A stretch of 19,935 nucleotides of DNA, taken from contig CBFDCR010000088.1 in the NCBI GenBank assembly GCA_965603365.1, positions 1 to 19,935 on the forward strand. Direction: 5' to 3'. Positions 7,873 to 15,436 of this stretch are shown piece after piece. Every line of letters begins with the position of its first letter. Positions within the stretch are counted from its first letter, which is position 1. The translations under genes were made by a program, and so were the position numbers. Source of the stretch: JAHELQ01 sp965603365. GTDB taxonomy: Bacteria > Acidobacteriota > Aminicenantia > UBA2199. The notes under the pieces are model-generated. The model was not told where the DNA came from and did not search any database. It saw only the letters and a program-made list of their open reading frames with translations.

Positions 7873-8367
7873 ATGACCGGAACGCTGAAAGGGAGGCTGA
7901 GCTTCCGCCCCATCGGCGAGGAGGACCTGGAGTTTTTGTACCGGGTCTATGCCTCGACCCGGGCCCGGGAGATGGCCCTCACCGGTTGGAGTGCGGAGCA
8001 GGTGGAGGAGTTCCTGCGCATGCAGTTCCGGCTCCAGCATGTCCAGTACACCGAAAATTACCGGAATGCTGCGTTCGAGATTATCCTCTTTGACAGTGAA
8101 CCCGCCGGCCGGCTCTACGTGGACCGGCGGCCAGGGGAGATCCGCATCATCGACATCGCCCTGCTGCCGGAATTCCGGCGCCGCGGCATCGGTTCACAGA
8201 TCATGCAAGACCTGACAGCCGAGGCGGACCGAAACAGACTGCCCCTGAATCTCCATGTGGAAATAGATAACCCGGCCCTGGGCATGTATGAGGGGTTGGG
8301 CTTTAAAAAAGTGCGGGAAGCCTATCCCTACTATTTCATGGAGAGGCCGCCGTCTCCACCTGGTTAG
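7873..8367 (+). CDS. GNAT-family N-acetyltransferase
   Basis: This 164-residue protein has the GNAT fold signature. The acetyl-CoA pyrophosphate-binding motif RRRGIG is at residues 102-107, preceded by the beta-strand IRIIDIALLPEF, and the C-terminal motif B region (HVEIDNPALGMYEGLGFKK, residues 128-146) carries the Asn133 and Tyr139 typical of the family. It would transfer an acetyl group from acetyl-CoA to an amine, but the substrate cannot be read from the sequence. Its ATG directly abuts the stop of the upstream gene with no spacer, so translation is probably coupled. GNAT genes occur next to tail-collar genes in other genomes (recalled, not searched), so it may belong functionally with the genes downstream. 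Confidence 0.87.
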   Translation: MTGTLKGRLSFRPIGEEDLEFLYRVYASTRAREMALTGWSAEQVEEFLRMQFRLQHVQYTENYRNAAFEIILFDSEPAGRLYVDRRPGEIRIIDIALLPEFRRRGIGSQIMQDLTAEADRNRLPLNLHVEIDNPALGMYEGLGFKKVREAYPYYFMERPPSPPG

Positions 8368-8438
8368 ACCCGGCAGCGCAGAAGATATTTTTTTTTAATT
8401 TTGCTTTACTTTTAATCACTTTTCTTCTAAACTATTTT

Positions 8439-8462
8439 TTGTGATGAAAAAAAGGATCACAA
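8439..8462. promoter_or_regulatory. Inverted repeat in the AT-rich gap before the tail-collar genes
   Basis: TTGTGAT at 8439-8445 and ATCACAA at 8456-8462 form perfect 7-base arms around a 10-base purine-rich centre. The element lies 34 bases before the start at 8496, in an AT-rich stretch (8368-8495) that contrasts with the GC-rich genes on either side. It could be an operator or a weak hairpin. Half-site spacing does not fit CRP or FNR. Confidence 0.35.
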
Positions 8463-8495
8463 TAAGAACGGAATCCAGGCAAAAAGGAGAGAAAG

Positions 8496-8804
8496 ATGGC
8501 CGAGAATTTAAAAAAATCCAGTTTCGATCCCCATGTGAACGATAAGTTCGAAGTGAGCACCGATATCCACGGTGTGGTGGAGGTAAAACTGGTAGAAGTC
8601 TCGGAACATAACCGGGAAAACCTGGAGTGTTTTTCCCTCCTATTTAAGGGACCAAAGGACCAATTATTTGATCAAAAAATCTACAAAGTCAGGCATGATA
8701 AGATGGGGGAACTAGACCTGTTCCTGGTGCCTGTGGTTCATACAAAACAGGATGCCTTCTATTACGAGTCTGTCTTCAATCGCCTGATCGAGGAGAAATC
8801 GTAA
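8496..8804 (+). CDS. Small DUF6916-like protein paired with the tail-collar gene
   Basis: A 102-residue soluble protein without signal peptide, preceded by a strong AAGGAGAG ribosome binding site. Its pattern is a conserved FSLLFKGP motif in the middle (residues about 46-53), then Gln/Tyr-rich YKVRHDKMGELDLFLVPV and a C-terminal YYESVFNRL. This resembles small DUF6916-type proteins that I recall next to phage tail-collar or microcystin-dependent protein genes; the identification is from memory. Its partner here is the tail-collar gene 49 bases downstream. A chaperone, cap or structural role alongside that protein is inference only. Confidence 0.6.
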   Translation: MAENLKKSSFDPHVNDKFEVSTDIHGVVEVKLVEVSEHNRENLECFSLLFKGPKDQLFDQKIYKVRHDKMGELDLFLVPVVHTKQDAFYYESVFNRLIEEKS

Positions 8805-8853
8805 TAGATCAGGTAAGGAAGGAATAAAAAAATAGCAAAAGAGGAGGAAAAAA

Positions 8854-9420
8854 ATGAGTGAACCCTTTATAGGGCAGATTCAACCGTTTGGATTCGATTT
8901 TGCCCCCCGGGGCTGGGCCAGGTGTGACGGGCAACTGCTGCCCGTCTCTTCAAACTCGGCTTTGTTCAGCCTGCTGGGAACGACGTACGGCGGCGATGGC
9001 CGCACCACCTTTGGTTTGCCCGATCTGCGGGGTCGTGCGCCCATGCATGCGGGATCCGGTCCAGGCCTCTCAACCCGGAAGATGGGGCAGAAGTCAGGAA
9101 CCGAATATGTAAATTTAACCGAAGCCCAGATGCCGGCCCATCAGCACAGCGGCACGGTCGATGTAACCGGCACGCTCCAGTGCAACCCCGCTGACGGCAA
9201 TGCCGACTCGCCGGCAGGCAATACCCTGGCCAAGGTGGCCAGGACCAACCAATTTAACACTGCCGGGCCCAACATTCCCATGCACGACAACACCGTCACC
9301 GCCAGCGGCAACTTCAATACCAGTAACGCCGGCGGCAGTCAGCCCCACAACAATATGCAGCCCTTCCTGGTGGTGAACTACTGTATTGCCCTGATAGGGC
9401 TGTTCCCCAGCCGGAGTTAG
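8854..9420 (+). CDS. Phage tail-collar domain protein (microcystin-dependent protein family)
   Basis: The 188-residue product opens with the conserved tail-collar domain (about residues 3-65): FIGQIQPFGFDFAPRGW, CDGQLLP, SNSALFSLLGTTYGGDG and FGLPDLRGR are all typical. The remainder is Gly/Asn/Thr-rich and ends with HNNMQPFLVVNYCIALIG, the characteristic C-terminal motif of this family, so the protein is full length. The family is named after MdpB-type proteins and resembles the collar region of phage short tail fibres. In bacteria without prophage context its role is unknown, but an extracellular or surface appendage is plausible. There is no signal peptide. A GAGGAGG ribosome binding site precedes ATG 8854. 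No other phage structural gene is present in the window. Confidence 0.9.
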   Translation: MSEPFIGQIQPFGFDFAPRGWARCDGQLLPVSSNSALFSLLGTTYGGDGRTTFGLPDLRGRAPMHAGSGPGLSTRKMGQKSGTEYVNLTEAQMPAHQHSGTVDVTGTLQCNPADGNADSPAGNTLAKVARTNQFNTAGPNIPMHDNTVTASGNFNTSNAGGSQPHNNMQPFLVVNYCIALIGLFPSRS

Positions 9421-9456
9421 AATACTAAAATAGTCGCCCAAAACATCCGTCAAACA

Positions 9457-9502
9457 TGCGGTTGAGGGGGCACCTCGCCTGTGGGCACCCCTCTCAACCG
9501 CA
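9457..9502 (+). other. Strong intergenic stem-loop
   Basis: TGCGGTTGAG at 9457-9466 pairs perfectly with CTCAACCGCA at 9493-9502. GGGG 9467-9470 can then pair with CCCC 9488-9491 around a single bulged T, which gives a 14-pair stem. No T-run follows, so it is not a standard intrinsic terminator. It may stabilise the 3' end of the tail-collar mRNA or reduce read-through into the large surface-protein gene, whose ATG lies 38 bases further on. Confidence 0.6.
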
Positions 9503-9540
9503 CTGGGCGCAAAGAGGCATGATTTAGCGAGGAGGCAAAA

Positions 9541-12500
9541 ATGTATAGGCACAGAGTGATTTTTTTGGGAGTATTTTTAACGATATTATTGTTGATGGTA
9601 ACACCGGTCCAGGCCCTCATTACCGTCACCAATACCAGTGACAGCGGGGGCGGTTCGCTGCGTCAGGCCATTGCCGACGCCGCCAGCGCCGAGGAGATCC
9701 AATTCGGCGTCACCGGCACCATTACCTTGACCGGCGGCGAGCTCGCCATCGGCAAGAACCTGACCATCACCGGCCCGGGCAGCGGCAGCCTCAGCATCAA
9801 CGGCAATAACGCCAGCCGGGTCTTCTACATAAACAGCAGTAGCGTTACCGTCAACATGTCGGGACTCACCGTTACCAATGGCAACTCCGCCAACTGGGGC
9901 GGGGGCATTGAAAACGAAGGCACCCTGAACCTCAGCGACTGCCTGATTAGCGGCTGCTCGGCCAACGGCGCCGGCAACGGCTACGGCGGCGGTCTCGACA
10001 ACTACCAGGGCACGGTGACGGTGACGAATTGCACGATATCCGGCAACTCCTCCACCACCGACGGCGGCGGCCTGGCCACCTACGGCGGCAGCATCACCCT
10101 GACCGAATGCACAGTCTCCGGCAACAGCTCCGACAACGGCGGCGGCATAGCCAACTCCAGCAATGCCGGCGGCACCATCGATGTGATTCGCTGCACCGTT
10201 TACAACAACGCCACCGGCGGCAGCAACAATTACGGGGGCGGCATTTTTTGCAACGGCGGCACCCTGACCCTCACCAACAGCACCATTTCCGGCAACAGTG
10301 CGGTCAACGGCGGCGGCGGTATCATCGACGGCGCGGCAGCCACCATCACCATTACCCAGTGCACCATTGTCGACAACACCTCCACCAACGGCGGCGGCGG
10401 TATCGAACTGGGTAGCTCCCATGCCAACATCAAGAACACCATCCTGGCCAACAATACCGGCGGCGGCGCCAACAATTTTTATTCCGGCGGCGGCGCCATC
10501 AACTCCCAGGGGTATAACCTGGAGAATAATACCGAGGCCGGTTTTACCGTCGGCGGCGATATCCAGAACGGGACCATCGATCTCGACCCCATTGCCGGCA
10601 ACGGCGGCCCCACCCAGACCCATGCCCTGCAGTACTCCAGCGATGCCGTCGACGCCATCCCCGAAGGCGGCACCGGTTACAACGGCGCCCCCGCCACCGA
10701 CCAGCGGGGCACAGCCCGGCCCCAGAGTACCAATGTGGACATCGGCGCCTTCGAGTTGGAGCAGGCGCCCCAGCTTACCACCCAGGCGGCCACCGGCATC
10801 GGGCCGACATCGGCCACCGGCAACGGCACCATCACCTCGCTGGGTTCCCCCAACCCCACCGCCCACGGCCTGGTCTGGAATACCGGCGGCACGCCGACAC
10901 TGGCAGACAGCAGCAGCAACGAAGGCGCGGCCTCTGCCACCGGCGCCTTTACCTCCAACATGACCGGCTTATCGCCGTATACCACCTACTATGTCCGGGC
11001 CTATGCCACCAATGCCAACGGCACCAGTTACGGCAACGAGGTGAACTTTGCTACTCCCGGTATCCTGCCCACCGTCACCACCCAGGCGGTCACCGGCATC
11101 GGCACGACGACGGCCACCGGCAGCGGCACCATTACCAGTCTGGGGGTGCCCAATCCCACTGCCCACGGCCTGGTCTGGAACACCACCGGTAGCCCTACGC
11201 TGGCAGACAGCAGCAGCAACGAGGGAGCAGCCTCTGCCACCGGTGCCTTTACTTCCAATATGGCCGGTTTATCCCCCAACACTACCTACTATGTCCGGGC
11301 CTATGCCACCAATGCCCAGGGTACTGCCTACGGCGGCGAGGTAAATTTTACCACCGCTCCCCAGGCCCCCACCGTGACCACCCAGGCGGTGAGCGGCATC
11401 GGTACGACGACGGCCACCGGCAGCGGCACCATTACCAGCCTGGGCGCGCCCGATCCCACCGCCCACGGTATGGTCTGGAACACCGGCGGTAGTCCCACAT
11501 TGGCCGACAACAGCAGTAATGAAGGAGCGGCCTCGGCTACCGGGACCTTTACTTCCAGCATGACCGGTTTGTCCCCCAACACCACCTACTATGTCCGGGC
11601 CTATGCCACCAATACGGCGGGTACCGCCTACGGCGGCGAGGTGAATTTTACCACCTCTCCCCAGGCTCCCACCGTGACCACCCAGGCGGTGAGCGGCATC
11701 GGCACGACGACGGCCACCGGCAGCGGCACCATTACCAGTCTGGGGGTGCCTAATCCCACCGCCCACGGTGTATGCTGGAACACCGGCGGTAATCCCACAT
11801 TGGCCGACAGCAGTACCAATGAGGGGGCCGCCTCCGCCGCCGGTGCCTTTACCAGTAACATGACCGGCCTGTCGGCAGGCACCACCTACTATGTCCGGGC
11901 CTACGCCACCAACACCGGGGGCACGGCTTACGGCAACCAGGTGAGCTTTACCACCAATACCCAGCTTCCTACGGTGACCACCGAGGCGATGACCGATATT
12001 ACGGCTACCGCCGCCACCGGCAGCGGCACCATTACCAGCCTGGGCGCGCCCAATCCCACCGCCCACGGCGTGTGCTGGAACACCACCGGTACGCCCACCA
12101 CTGCCGCCAGCAGTACCAATGAAGGGCCAGCCGCGGCCACCGGTGCCTTTACATCGAACATGACCGCTTTATCCCCCAACACCACCTACTATGTCCGGGC
12201 CTACGCCGCCAATGCGGCGGGCACCGCCTACGGCAGCCAGGTCTCCTTTACCACTCCCCGGCAGGGCGTGGTGATTTCCGGCCATGTCACCACCGACAGC
12301 GGTGAGCCGCTGGCCGATGTGCTGTTAACCTTTTCAAACAACGGCGGCACCGCGGTTTCCGATCACCGGGGCCATTACTCCCGCCGGCTGAGACAAAATT
12401 GGAGCGGCACGGTCACCCCCAGCAAAGAGGGGTATCGCTTCGTGCCGGAGAGCCGCTCGTACACCGACGTGACCACCGACCGGCGCAACCAGGATTACCA

Positions 12501-13644
12501 GGCGCTGCCCCTCACACCCTTAACGGTGACGATTACCAACCCCGCCGGCGGGGACACGGTCTACGGCACCGTACCCGTCGAGGCCCAGGTACCGGCCGCT
12601 GCCCTGGCTAATTCCGTAGAGTTCTTCGTGGACGGTCAACCGATCGGCAGCGGTCTGCCCCTGATGAATGTCGAGCCGGTGATCGAATTCGATTTTTCCG
12701 CCGCCCTGCTGCTGTTTATCACCCCCGATCGGCAGTTGGCAAAACTGGACCGCCTCGGCAATGTATCGCCGGTATGCCGCACCCCCGTCAACGTCAGGGA
12801 GATCCTGTGGGATACCGACCGTGATCTACTGGTGGTGCTCGATATGCCCCGGCTGTTAAATGACAACAACCGGTACCGGGTCTTGAGGGTCGATGCCCGG
12901 ACCGGCCTCTACCGGGGGGTAACCGAACCCGAACCTCTACTCTCCCGGTTGAAGAGCGAAAACAGCCGGCGCCGCTTTAGTGTGCTCCAGGCCGAGCTTC
13001 TGCCCCGCCAGATTGCCCTGGATCAACTGGATGTGCGGCCCGACGGCCTCCTCGCCTGGGGCGGCTGCGATGAGAGAGAGGATAGTTATAAAGTCGGCCG
13101 GCTGGACCTGAACCGGCCCGCTGCGGTTGAGCCGCTGATGTTCCGCCTTCCCTACCCGGTGCACGGGCTGCGGGCGTTTCCTGCCCAATGGTGGAGCGGA
13201 CCGCCCTTCACCGGTGAGACCGTCACCTACCGGCTCGATTGGGATACCGCCGCCTACGGCAATGGCAGCCATGAACTCAAGGCCGCGGCCTACGATGCCG
13301 CCGGCAGTACGGCTGAAGATCGCATCGATGTTATCGTGGCCAACATCAGCCTCTCCCTGTCGGCCCTGCGAAAGACCGAGCGGGCCTGGATCATCGCCCG
13401 CGACTACAGCCGGCTGGATATCCTGGTGGCTAACCCGGCCGGGGCCGCCGGCTTTGTGATCTACCGCAAAACCGGGAGTGGGAACTACCAGGTGATCAAG
13501 CAGTTTGGCCCCGCCGAACTGGTGGACGGCAGCTATACCTTCAATGACCAATTCCTGGATAAGCAGCAGTCCTATACCTACCGGGTAGAAGCGGTGGATG
13601 CAGTTGGAGTGGTGATGGGCCGCTCTAATGAGGTGACGATATAA
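9541..13644 (+). CDS. Large secreted mosaic surface protein: CSLREA-type start, beta-helix, FN3-like repeats, Ig-like domain
   Basis: This 1,367-residue protein begins with a signal peptide cleaved after about Ala25 (VQA). Residues 29-60 carry a CSLREA-like motif (SGGGSLRQAIADA). About 60-375 is a right-handed beta-helix rich in Asn, Gly and Thr (repeated CTISGNSS-type turns), ending with a choice-of-anchor-Q-like segment (DQRGT, then VDIGAFELE). Residues 410-909 are five FN3-like repeats of exactly 100 residues. A carboxypeptidase-regulatory-like domain follows at about 910-990 (SGHVTTDSGEPLADVLLTF). An Ig-like domain begins near 994 and seems to be split: its first half ends near 1040 (VEFFVDGQPIGSG) and its second half resumes near 1228 (LDWDTAAYGNGSHELKAAA), with about 186 propeller-like residues between. 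The end (about 1267-1367) is a further FN3-like domain. No sortase or autotransporter anchor is visible. The start has AGCGAGGAGG upstream. Adhesin or matrix function is inferred. Confidence 0.85.
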   Translation: MYRHRVIFLGVFLTILLLMVTPVQALITVTNTSDSGGGSLRQAIADAASAEEIQFGVTGTITLTGGELAIGKNLTITGPGSGSLSINGNNASRVFYINSSSVTVNMSGLTVTNGNSANWGGGIENEGTLNLSDCLISGCSANGAGNGYGGGLDNYQGTVTVTNCTISGNSSTTDGGGLATYGGSITLTECTVSGNSSDNGGGIANSSNAGGTIDVIRCTVYNNATGGSNNYGGGIFCNGGTLTLTNSTISGNSAVNGGGGIIDGAAATITITQCTIVDNTSTNGGGGIELGSSHANIKNTILANNTGGGANNFYSGGGAINSQGYNLENNTEAGFTVGGDIQNGTIDLDPIAGNGGPTQTHALQYSSDAVDAIPEGGTGYNGAPATDQRGTARPQSTNVDIGAFELEQAPQLTTQAATGIGPTSATGNGTITSLGSPNPTAHGLVWNTGGTPTLADSSSNEGAASATGAFTSNMTGLSPYTTYYVRAYATNANGTSYGNEVNFATPGILPTVTTQAVTGIGTTTATGSGTITSLGVPNPTAHGLVWNTTGSPTLADSSSNEGAASATGAFTSNMAGLSPNTTYYVRAYATNAQGTAYGGEVNFTTAPQAPTVTTQAVSGIGTTTATGSGTITSLGAPDPTAHGMVWNTGGSPTLADNSSNEGAASATGTFTSSMTGLSPNTTYYVRAYATNTAGTAYGGEVNFTTSPQAPTVTTQAVSGIGTTTATGSGTITSLGVPNPTAHGVCWNTGGNPTLADSSTNEGAASAAGAFTSNMTGLSAGTTYYVRAYATNTGGTAYGNQVSFTTNTQLPTVTTEAMTDITATAATGSGTITSLGAPNPTAHGVCWNTTGTPTTAASSTNEGPAAATGAFTSNMTALSPNTTYYVRAYAANAAGTAYGSQVSFTTPRQGVVISGHVTTDSGEPLADVLLTFSNNGGTAVSDHRGHYSRRLRQNWSGTVTPSKEGYRFVPESRSYTDVTTDRRNQDYQALPLTPLTVTITNPAGGDTVYGTVPVEAQVPAAALANSVEFFVDGQPIGSGLPLMNVEPVIEFDFSAALLLFITPDRQLAKLDRLGNVSPVCRTPVNVREILWDTDRDLLVVLDMPRLLNDNNRYRVLRVDARTGLYRGVTEPEPLLSRLKSENSRRRFSVLQAELLPRQIALDQLDVRPDGLLAWGGCDEREDSYKVGRLDLNRPAAVEPLMFRLPYPVHGLRAFPAQWWSGPPFTGETVTYRLDWDTAAYGNGSHELKAAAYDAAGSTAEDRIDVIVANISLSLSALRKTERAWIIARDYSRLDILVANPAGAAGFVIYRKTGSGNYQVIKQFGPAELVDGSYTFNDQFLDKQQSYTYRVEAVDAVGVVMGRSNEVTI
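10768..12267 (+). repeat. Five in-frame 300-bp tandem repeats encoding FN3-like domains
   Basis: The repeats start at 10768, 11068, 11368, 11668 and 11968, with no insertion or deletion between them. Each encodes a 100-residue unit with the landmarks TVTTQAV, TATGSGTITSLG, PTAHG, EGAASATGAFTSNM and TTYYVRAYATN. Similarity extends to the DNA level, including identical runs such as TACTATGTCCGGGCCTA, so the copies arose by duplication or are kept similar by recombination. The first and last copies diverge most. Confidence 0.92.
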
Positions 13645-13657
13645 TAAGAAAAAAAAT

Positions 13658-13719
13658 AGCCGCCAAGGACGCGAAGGTAAAGAAGGGGGTTCTTGGCGTC
13701 CTTCGCGTTCTTAGCGGCT
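13658..13719. terminator. Long imperfect palindrome between convergent genes
   Basis: A 20-base left arm (13658-13677) matches the reverse complement of the right arm (13700-13719) at 18 of 20 positions, around a 22-base loop. A-rich sequence precedes it and T-rich sequence (TTTTATTTT near 13735) follows. It lies between the stop of the surface-protein gene (13644) and the stop of the minus-strand dehydrogenase gene (13737), so it probably ends transcription from both sides. The wording of the arms (AGCCGCCAAGGACGCGAAGG) also resembles dispersed palindromic intergenic repeats seen in environmental bacteria. Confidence 0.6.
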
Positions 13720-13736
13720 TGTCTTGATTTAGTGTT

Positions 13737-14924
13737 TTATTTTAAGTGGCCGATGACCGCATCGGTCATTTCGGTGGTGGAGGCCGCACCCCGGTTGACG
13801 ACATCGGGGGAACCGGCCAGTTTCATCATGTCGTAGGTCTTGACCCTGCCCTCTTCGATCACCGCCGCGATGGCCTTACGGATGGCCGTCGCCCTGTCGG
13901 TCTCGCCGATGTGATCCAGCATCATGCCGGCGGACAGGAACATGGCAATGGGATTGACAATGGGGGTTTTATATTCCGCATATTTGGGTGCTGAGCCGTG
14001 GGTGGGTTCAAATATGGCCACCTCTTCGCCGATGTTGGCCGAGCAGGCAAACCCCAATCCCCCCACCAGACCGGCAAAGCCGTCGGAGACAATGTCGCCA
14101 AACATGTTGCCGCTGACGATGACGCCGTAATCTTCGGGATTCTTGGTCAACCACATCATCTGGGCGTCGATGTTGGTGTTCCACAGGGCGATACCCGGAT
14201 ACTCTTTAGCCACCTCTTTGCCGATGGCCAGCATCAGTCCCGAGGTCTCCCGGATCACATTGGGCTTTTCACAGACCGTTACCGATTGGTAACCGAACTT
14301 TTTGGCATGCTCGAACGCGGCCCTGACAATGCGTTCGGTGGCCTTCCGGGTAAAGATCCGGGTGGATATCGCCAGCTCCTCCCTGGGGGTATCGATAAAT
14401 TTCTTAAATTTGGGGTGGCTCTTCAACGCTTCATAGACCTGATCCGGGGGATTGGTCCACTCCACCCCGGCGTAGAGACCCTCGGTGTTTTGCCGGAAAA
14501 TCACCACATCCACCGCCGGTTCTTCGACAGCACCGCCTTTACCCCGCCGGATGAAGTTGAGGGGATTACCCTTAAAGGCCTGGCAGGGGCGCATGCAGAC
14601 ATCCAGGTCAAAATGCTGCCGCAGCCCCACGATGGGGCTGTAGTAGGTAAAACCCTTGCCTTGCAGGTCCGCGGCCAGTTCTCCGGTCGCTTCGGCCTTG
14701 GGTTTGGAGGTGATGGCCCCAAACAGGCCGGTCTGGTGCTTCTCCAGTAGATCGAGGGTGCGCTGGGGTAGGGGATTGCCCTCGGAGCACCAGAATTCCC
14801 AGCCGATGTCGGCATGGATATAATCTGCTTTTAAGCCGGCGGCTTCCAGCAGCCGCACTGCTTCCGGCAGTACTATTTTGCCGATGCCGTCGCCCGGCAT
14901 CGCTACGATCGTTCGTTTCGACAT
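13737..14924 (-). CDS. Isocitrate dehydrogenase-like beta-decarboxylating dehydrogenase
   Basis: This protein (395 residues from the chosen start) belongs to the isocitrate/isopropylmalate dehydrogenase family, which oxidises and decarboxylates 2-hydroxy-3-carboxylic acids. Numbered from that start, Ser96, Arg102 and Arg112 (in YYSPIVGLRQHFDL and CMRP), Tyr151, Lys220, Asp253, Asp277 and Asp281 match the isocitrate-type active site, with the same spacing as in the E. coli enzyme as I recall it. The cofactor loop HGSAPKY (Lys314, Tyr315) and a later TYD suggest NADP use, although a second NADP-contacting Arg is Lys here. An in-frame ATG at 14942 overlaps the upstream stop (ATGA) but has no ribosome binding site; AGGAGG lies just before ATG 14924, which also gives the normal N-terminus MSKRTIVAMPGDGIG, so I chose it. 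It is the last gene of an operon with LeuC/LeuD-type subunits. Confidence 0.85.
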   Translation of the reverse strand: MSKRTIVAMPGDGIGKIVLPEAVRLLEAAGLKADYIHADIGWEFWCSEGNPLPQRTLDLLEKHQTGLFGAITSKPKAEATGELAADLQGKGFTYYSPIVGLRQHFDLDVCMRPCQAFKGNPLNFIRRGKGGAVEEPAVDVVIFRQNTEGLYAGVEWTNPPDQVYEALKSHPKFKKFIDTPREELAISTRIFTRKATERIVRAAFEHAKKFGYQSVTVCEKPNVIRETSGLMLAIGKEVAKEYPGIALWNTNIDAQMMWLTKNPEDYGVIVSGNMFGDIVSDGFAGLVGGLGFACSANIGEEVAIFEPTHGSAPKYAEYKTPIVNPIAMFLSAGMMLDHIGETDRATAIRKAIAAVIEEGRVKTYDMMKLAGSPDVVNRGAASTTEMTDAVIGHLK

Positions 14925-14938
14925 TGCTCCTCCTGATT

Positions 14939-15436
14939 TCATGAATGTATCTTATTCTTGATGAAGTTGATCAATCCGCCGCCCTCCAGGATCTCCATGA
15001 CCGTCTGGGGGTAGGGGGGGAAGCTAAATGTCCCCTTAGGGGTGATGATTTCACCCTTCTCCATATCCACTGTGACTTCGTCGCCGTTTTCGAGGGCCGC
15101 CACCGCCTCGGGGGATTTGATGGCCGGCATGCCGGCATTGATGGCGTTGCGGAAGTAGAGCCGGGCAAAGGACCGGGCGATGATGACCCGGATGCCGGCG
15201 TATTTAATGGCCACCGCCGCCTGCTCCCGGGATGAACCCATGCCGAAGTTTTTGCCCGCCACCAGGATGTCGCCCTCCTTTACCTTAGCGGTAAATTCCG
15301 GGTCCAGGTCTTCGAGGGCATGTTTGGCCATCTCTTCAGGCTCCATCTTCTGGTAGGTGTACTTTCCCGGAAAGATCACGTCGGTATTGACGTTGTCGCC
15401 ATATTTCCAGACTTTTCCCGTAAATTTCTGGATCAT
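14939..15436 (-). CDS. leuD: LeuD-type hydro-lyase small subunit (3-isopropylmalate dehydratase/aconitase family)
   Basis: The 165-residue protein is the swivelling small subunit of an aconitase-superfamily isomerase that works with the large subunit encoded just upstream. GMGSSREQAA (residues 66-75) is the conserved substrate-carboxylate-binding loop. NTDVIFPGKY (17-26) is the conserved N-terminal region, and length fits the short archaeal-type LeuD/DmdB family. The specificity loop after PGKY is usually recalled as YLVY in isopropylmalate isomerases or YLRT in methanogen homoaconitases; here it is Tyr26-Thr-Tyr-Gln29, which matches neither. The substrate could therefore be citrate, homocitrate, isopropylmalate or a dimethylmalate-like acid. 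The start overlaps the large-subunit stop in ATGA, so the two chains are translationally coupled. The symbol reflects the family, not a proven reaction. Confidence 0.85.
   Translation of the reverse strand: MIQKFTGKVWKYGDNVNTDVIFPGKYTYQKMEPEEMAKHALEDLDPEFTAKVKEGDILVAGKNFGMGSSREQAAVAIKYAGIRVIIARSFARLYFRNAINAGMPAIKSPEAVAALENGDEVTVDMEKGEIITPKGTFSFPPYPQTVMEILEGGGLINFIKNKIHS

Noticed and set aside
8439..8462. TGTGA and TCACA half-sites suggested a CRP/FNR-type operator.
   Set aside because: The half-sites are 12 bases apart, not the 6 required for CRP, so only a generic inverted repeat is claimed.
8854..9420. The tail-collar gene as evidence for a prophage.
   Set aside because: No integrase, terminase, capsid or other tail gene is present, and the neighbours are exported bacterial proteins.
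9586..10866. Minus-strand ORF of 426 residues inside the surface-protein gene.
   Set aside because: It is a Gly/Ala/Val-rich shadow of the GC-rich beta-helix coding sequence, with no ribosome binding site or domain.
11269..12066. Minus-strand repetitive ORF across the 300-bp repeats.
   Set aside because: It is a shadow of the FN3-like repeats; the plus frame has a signal peptide, ribosome binding site and domain logic.
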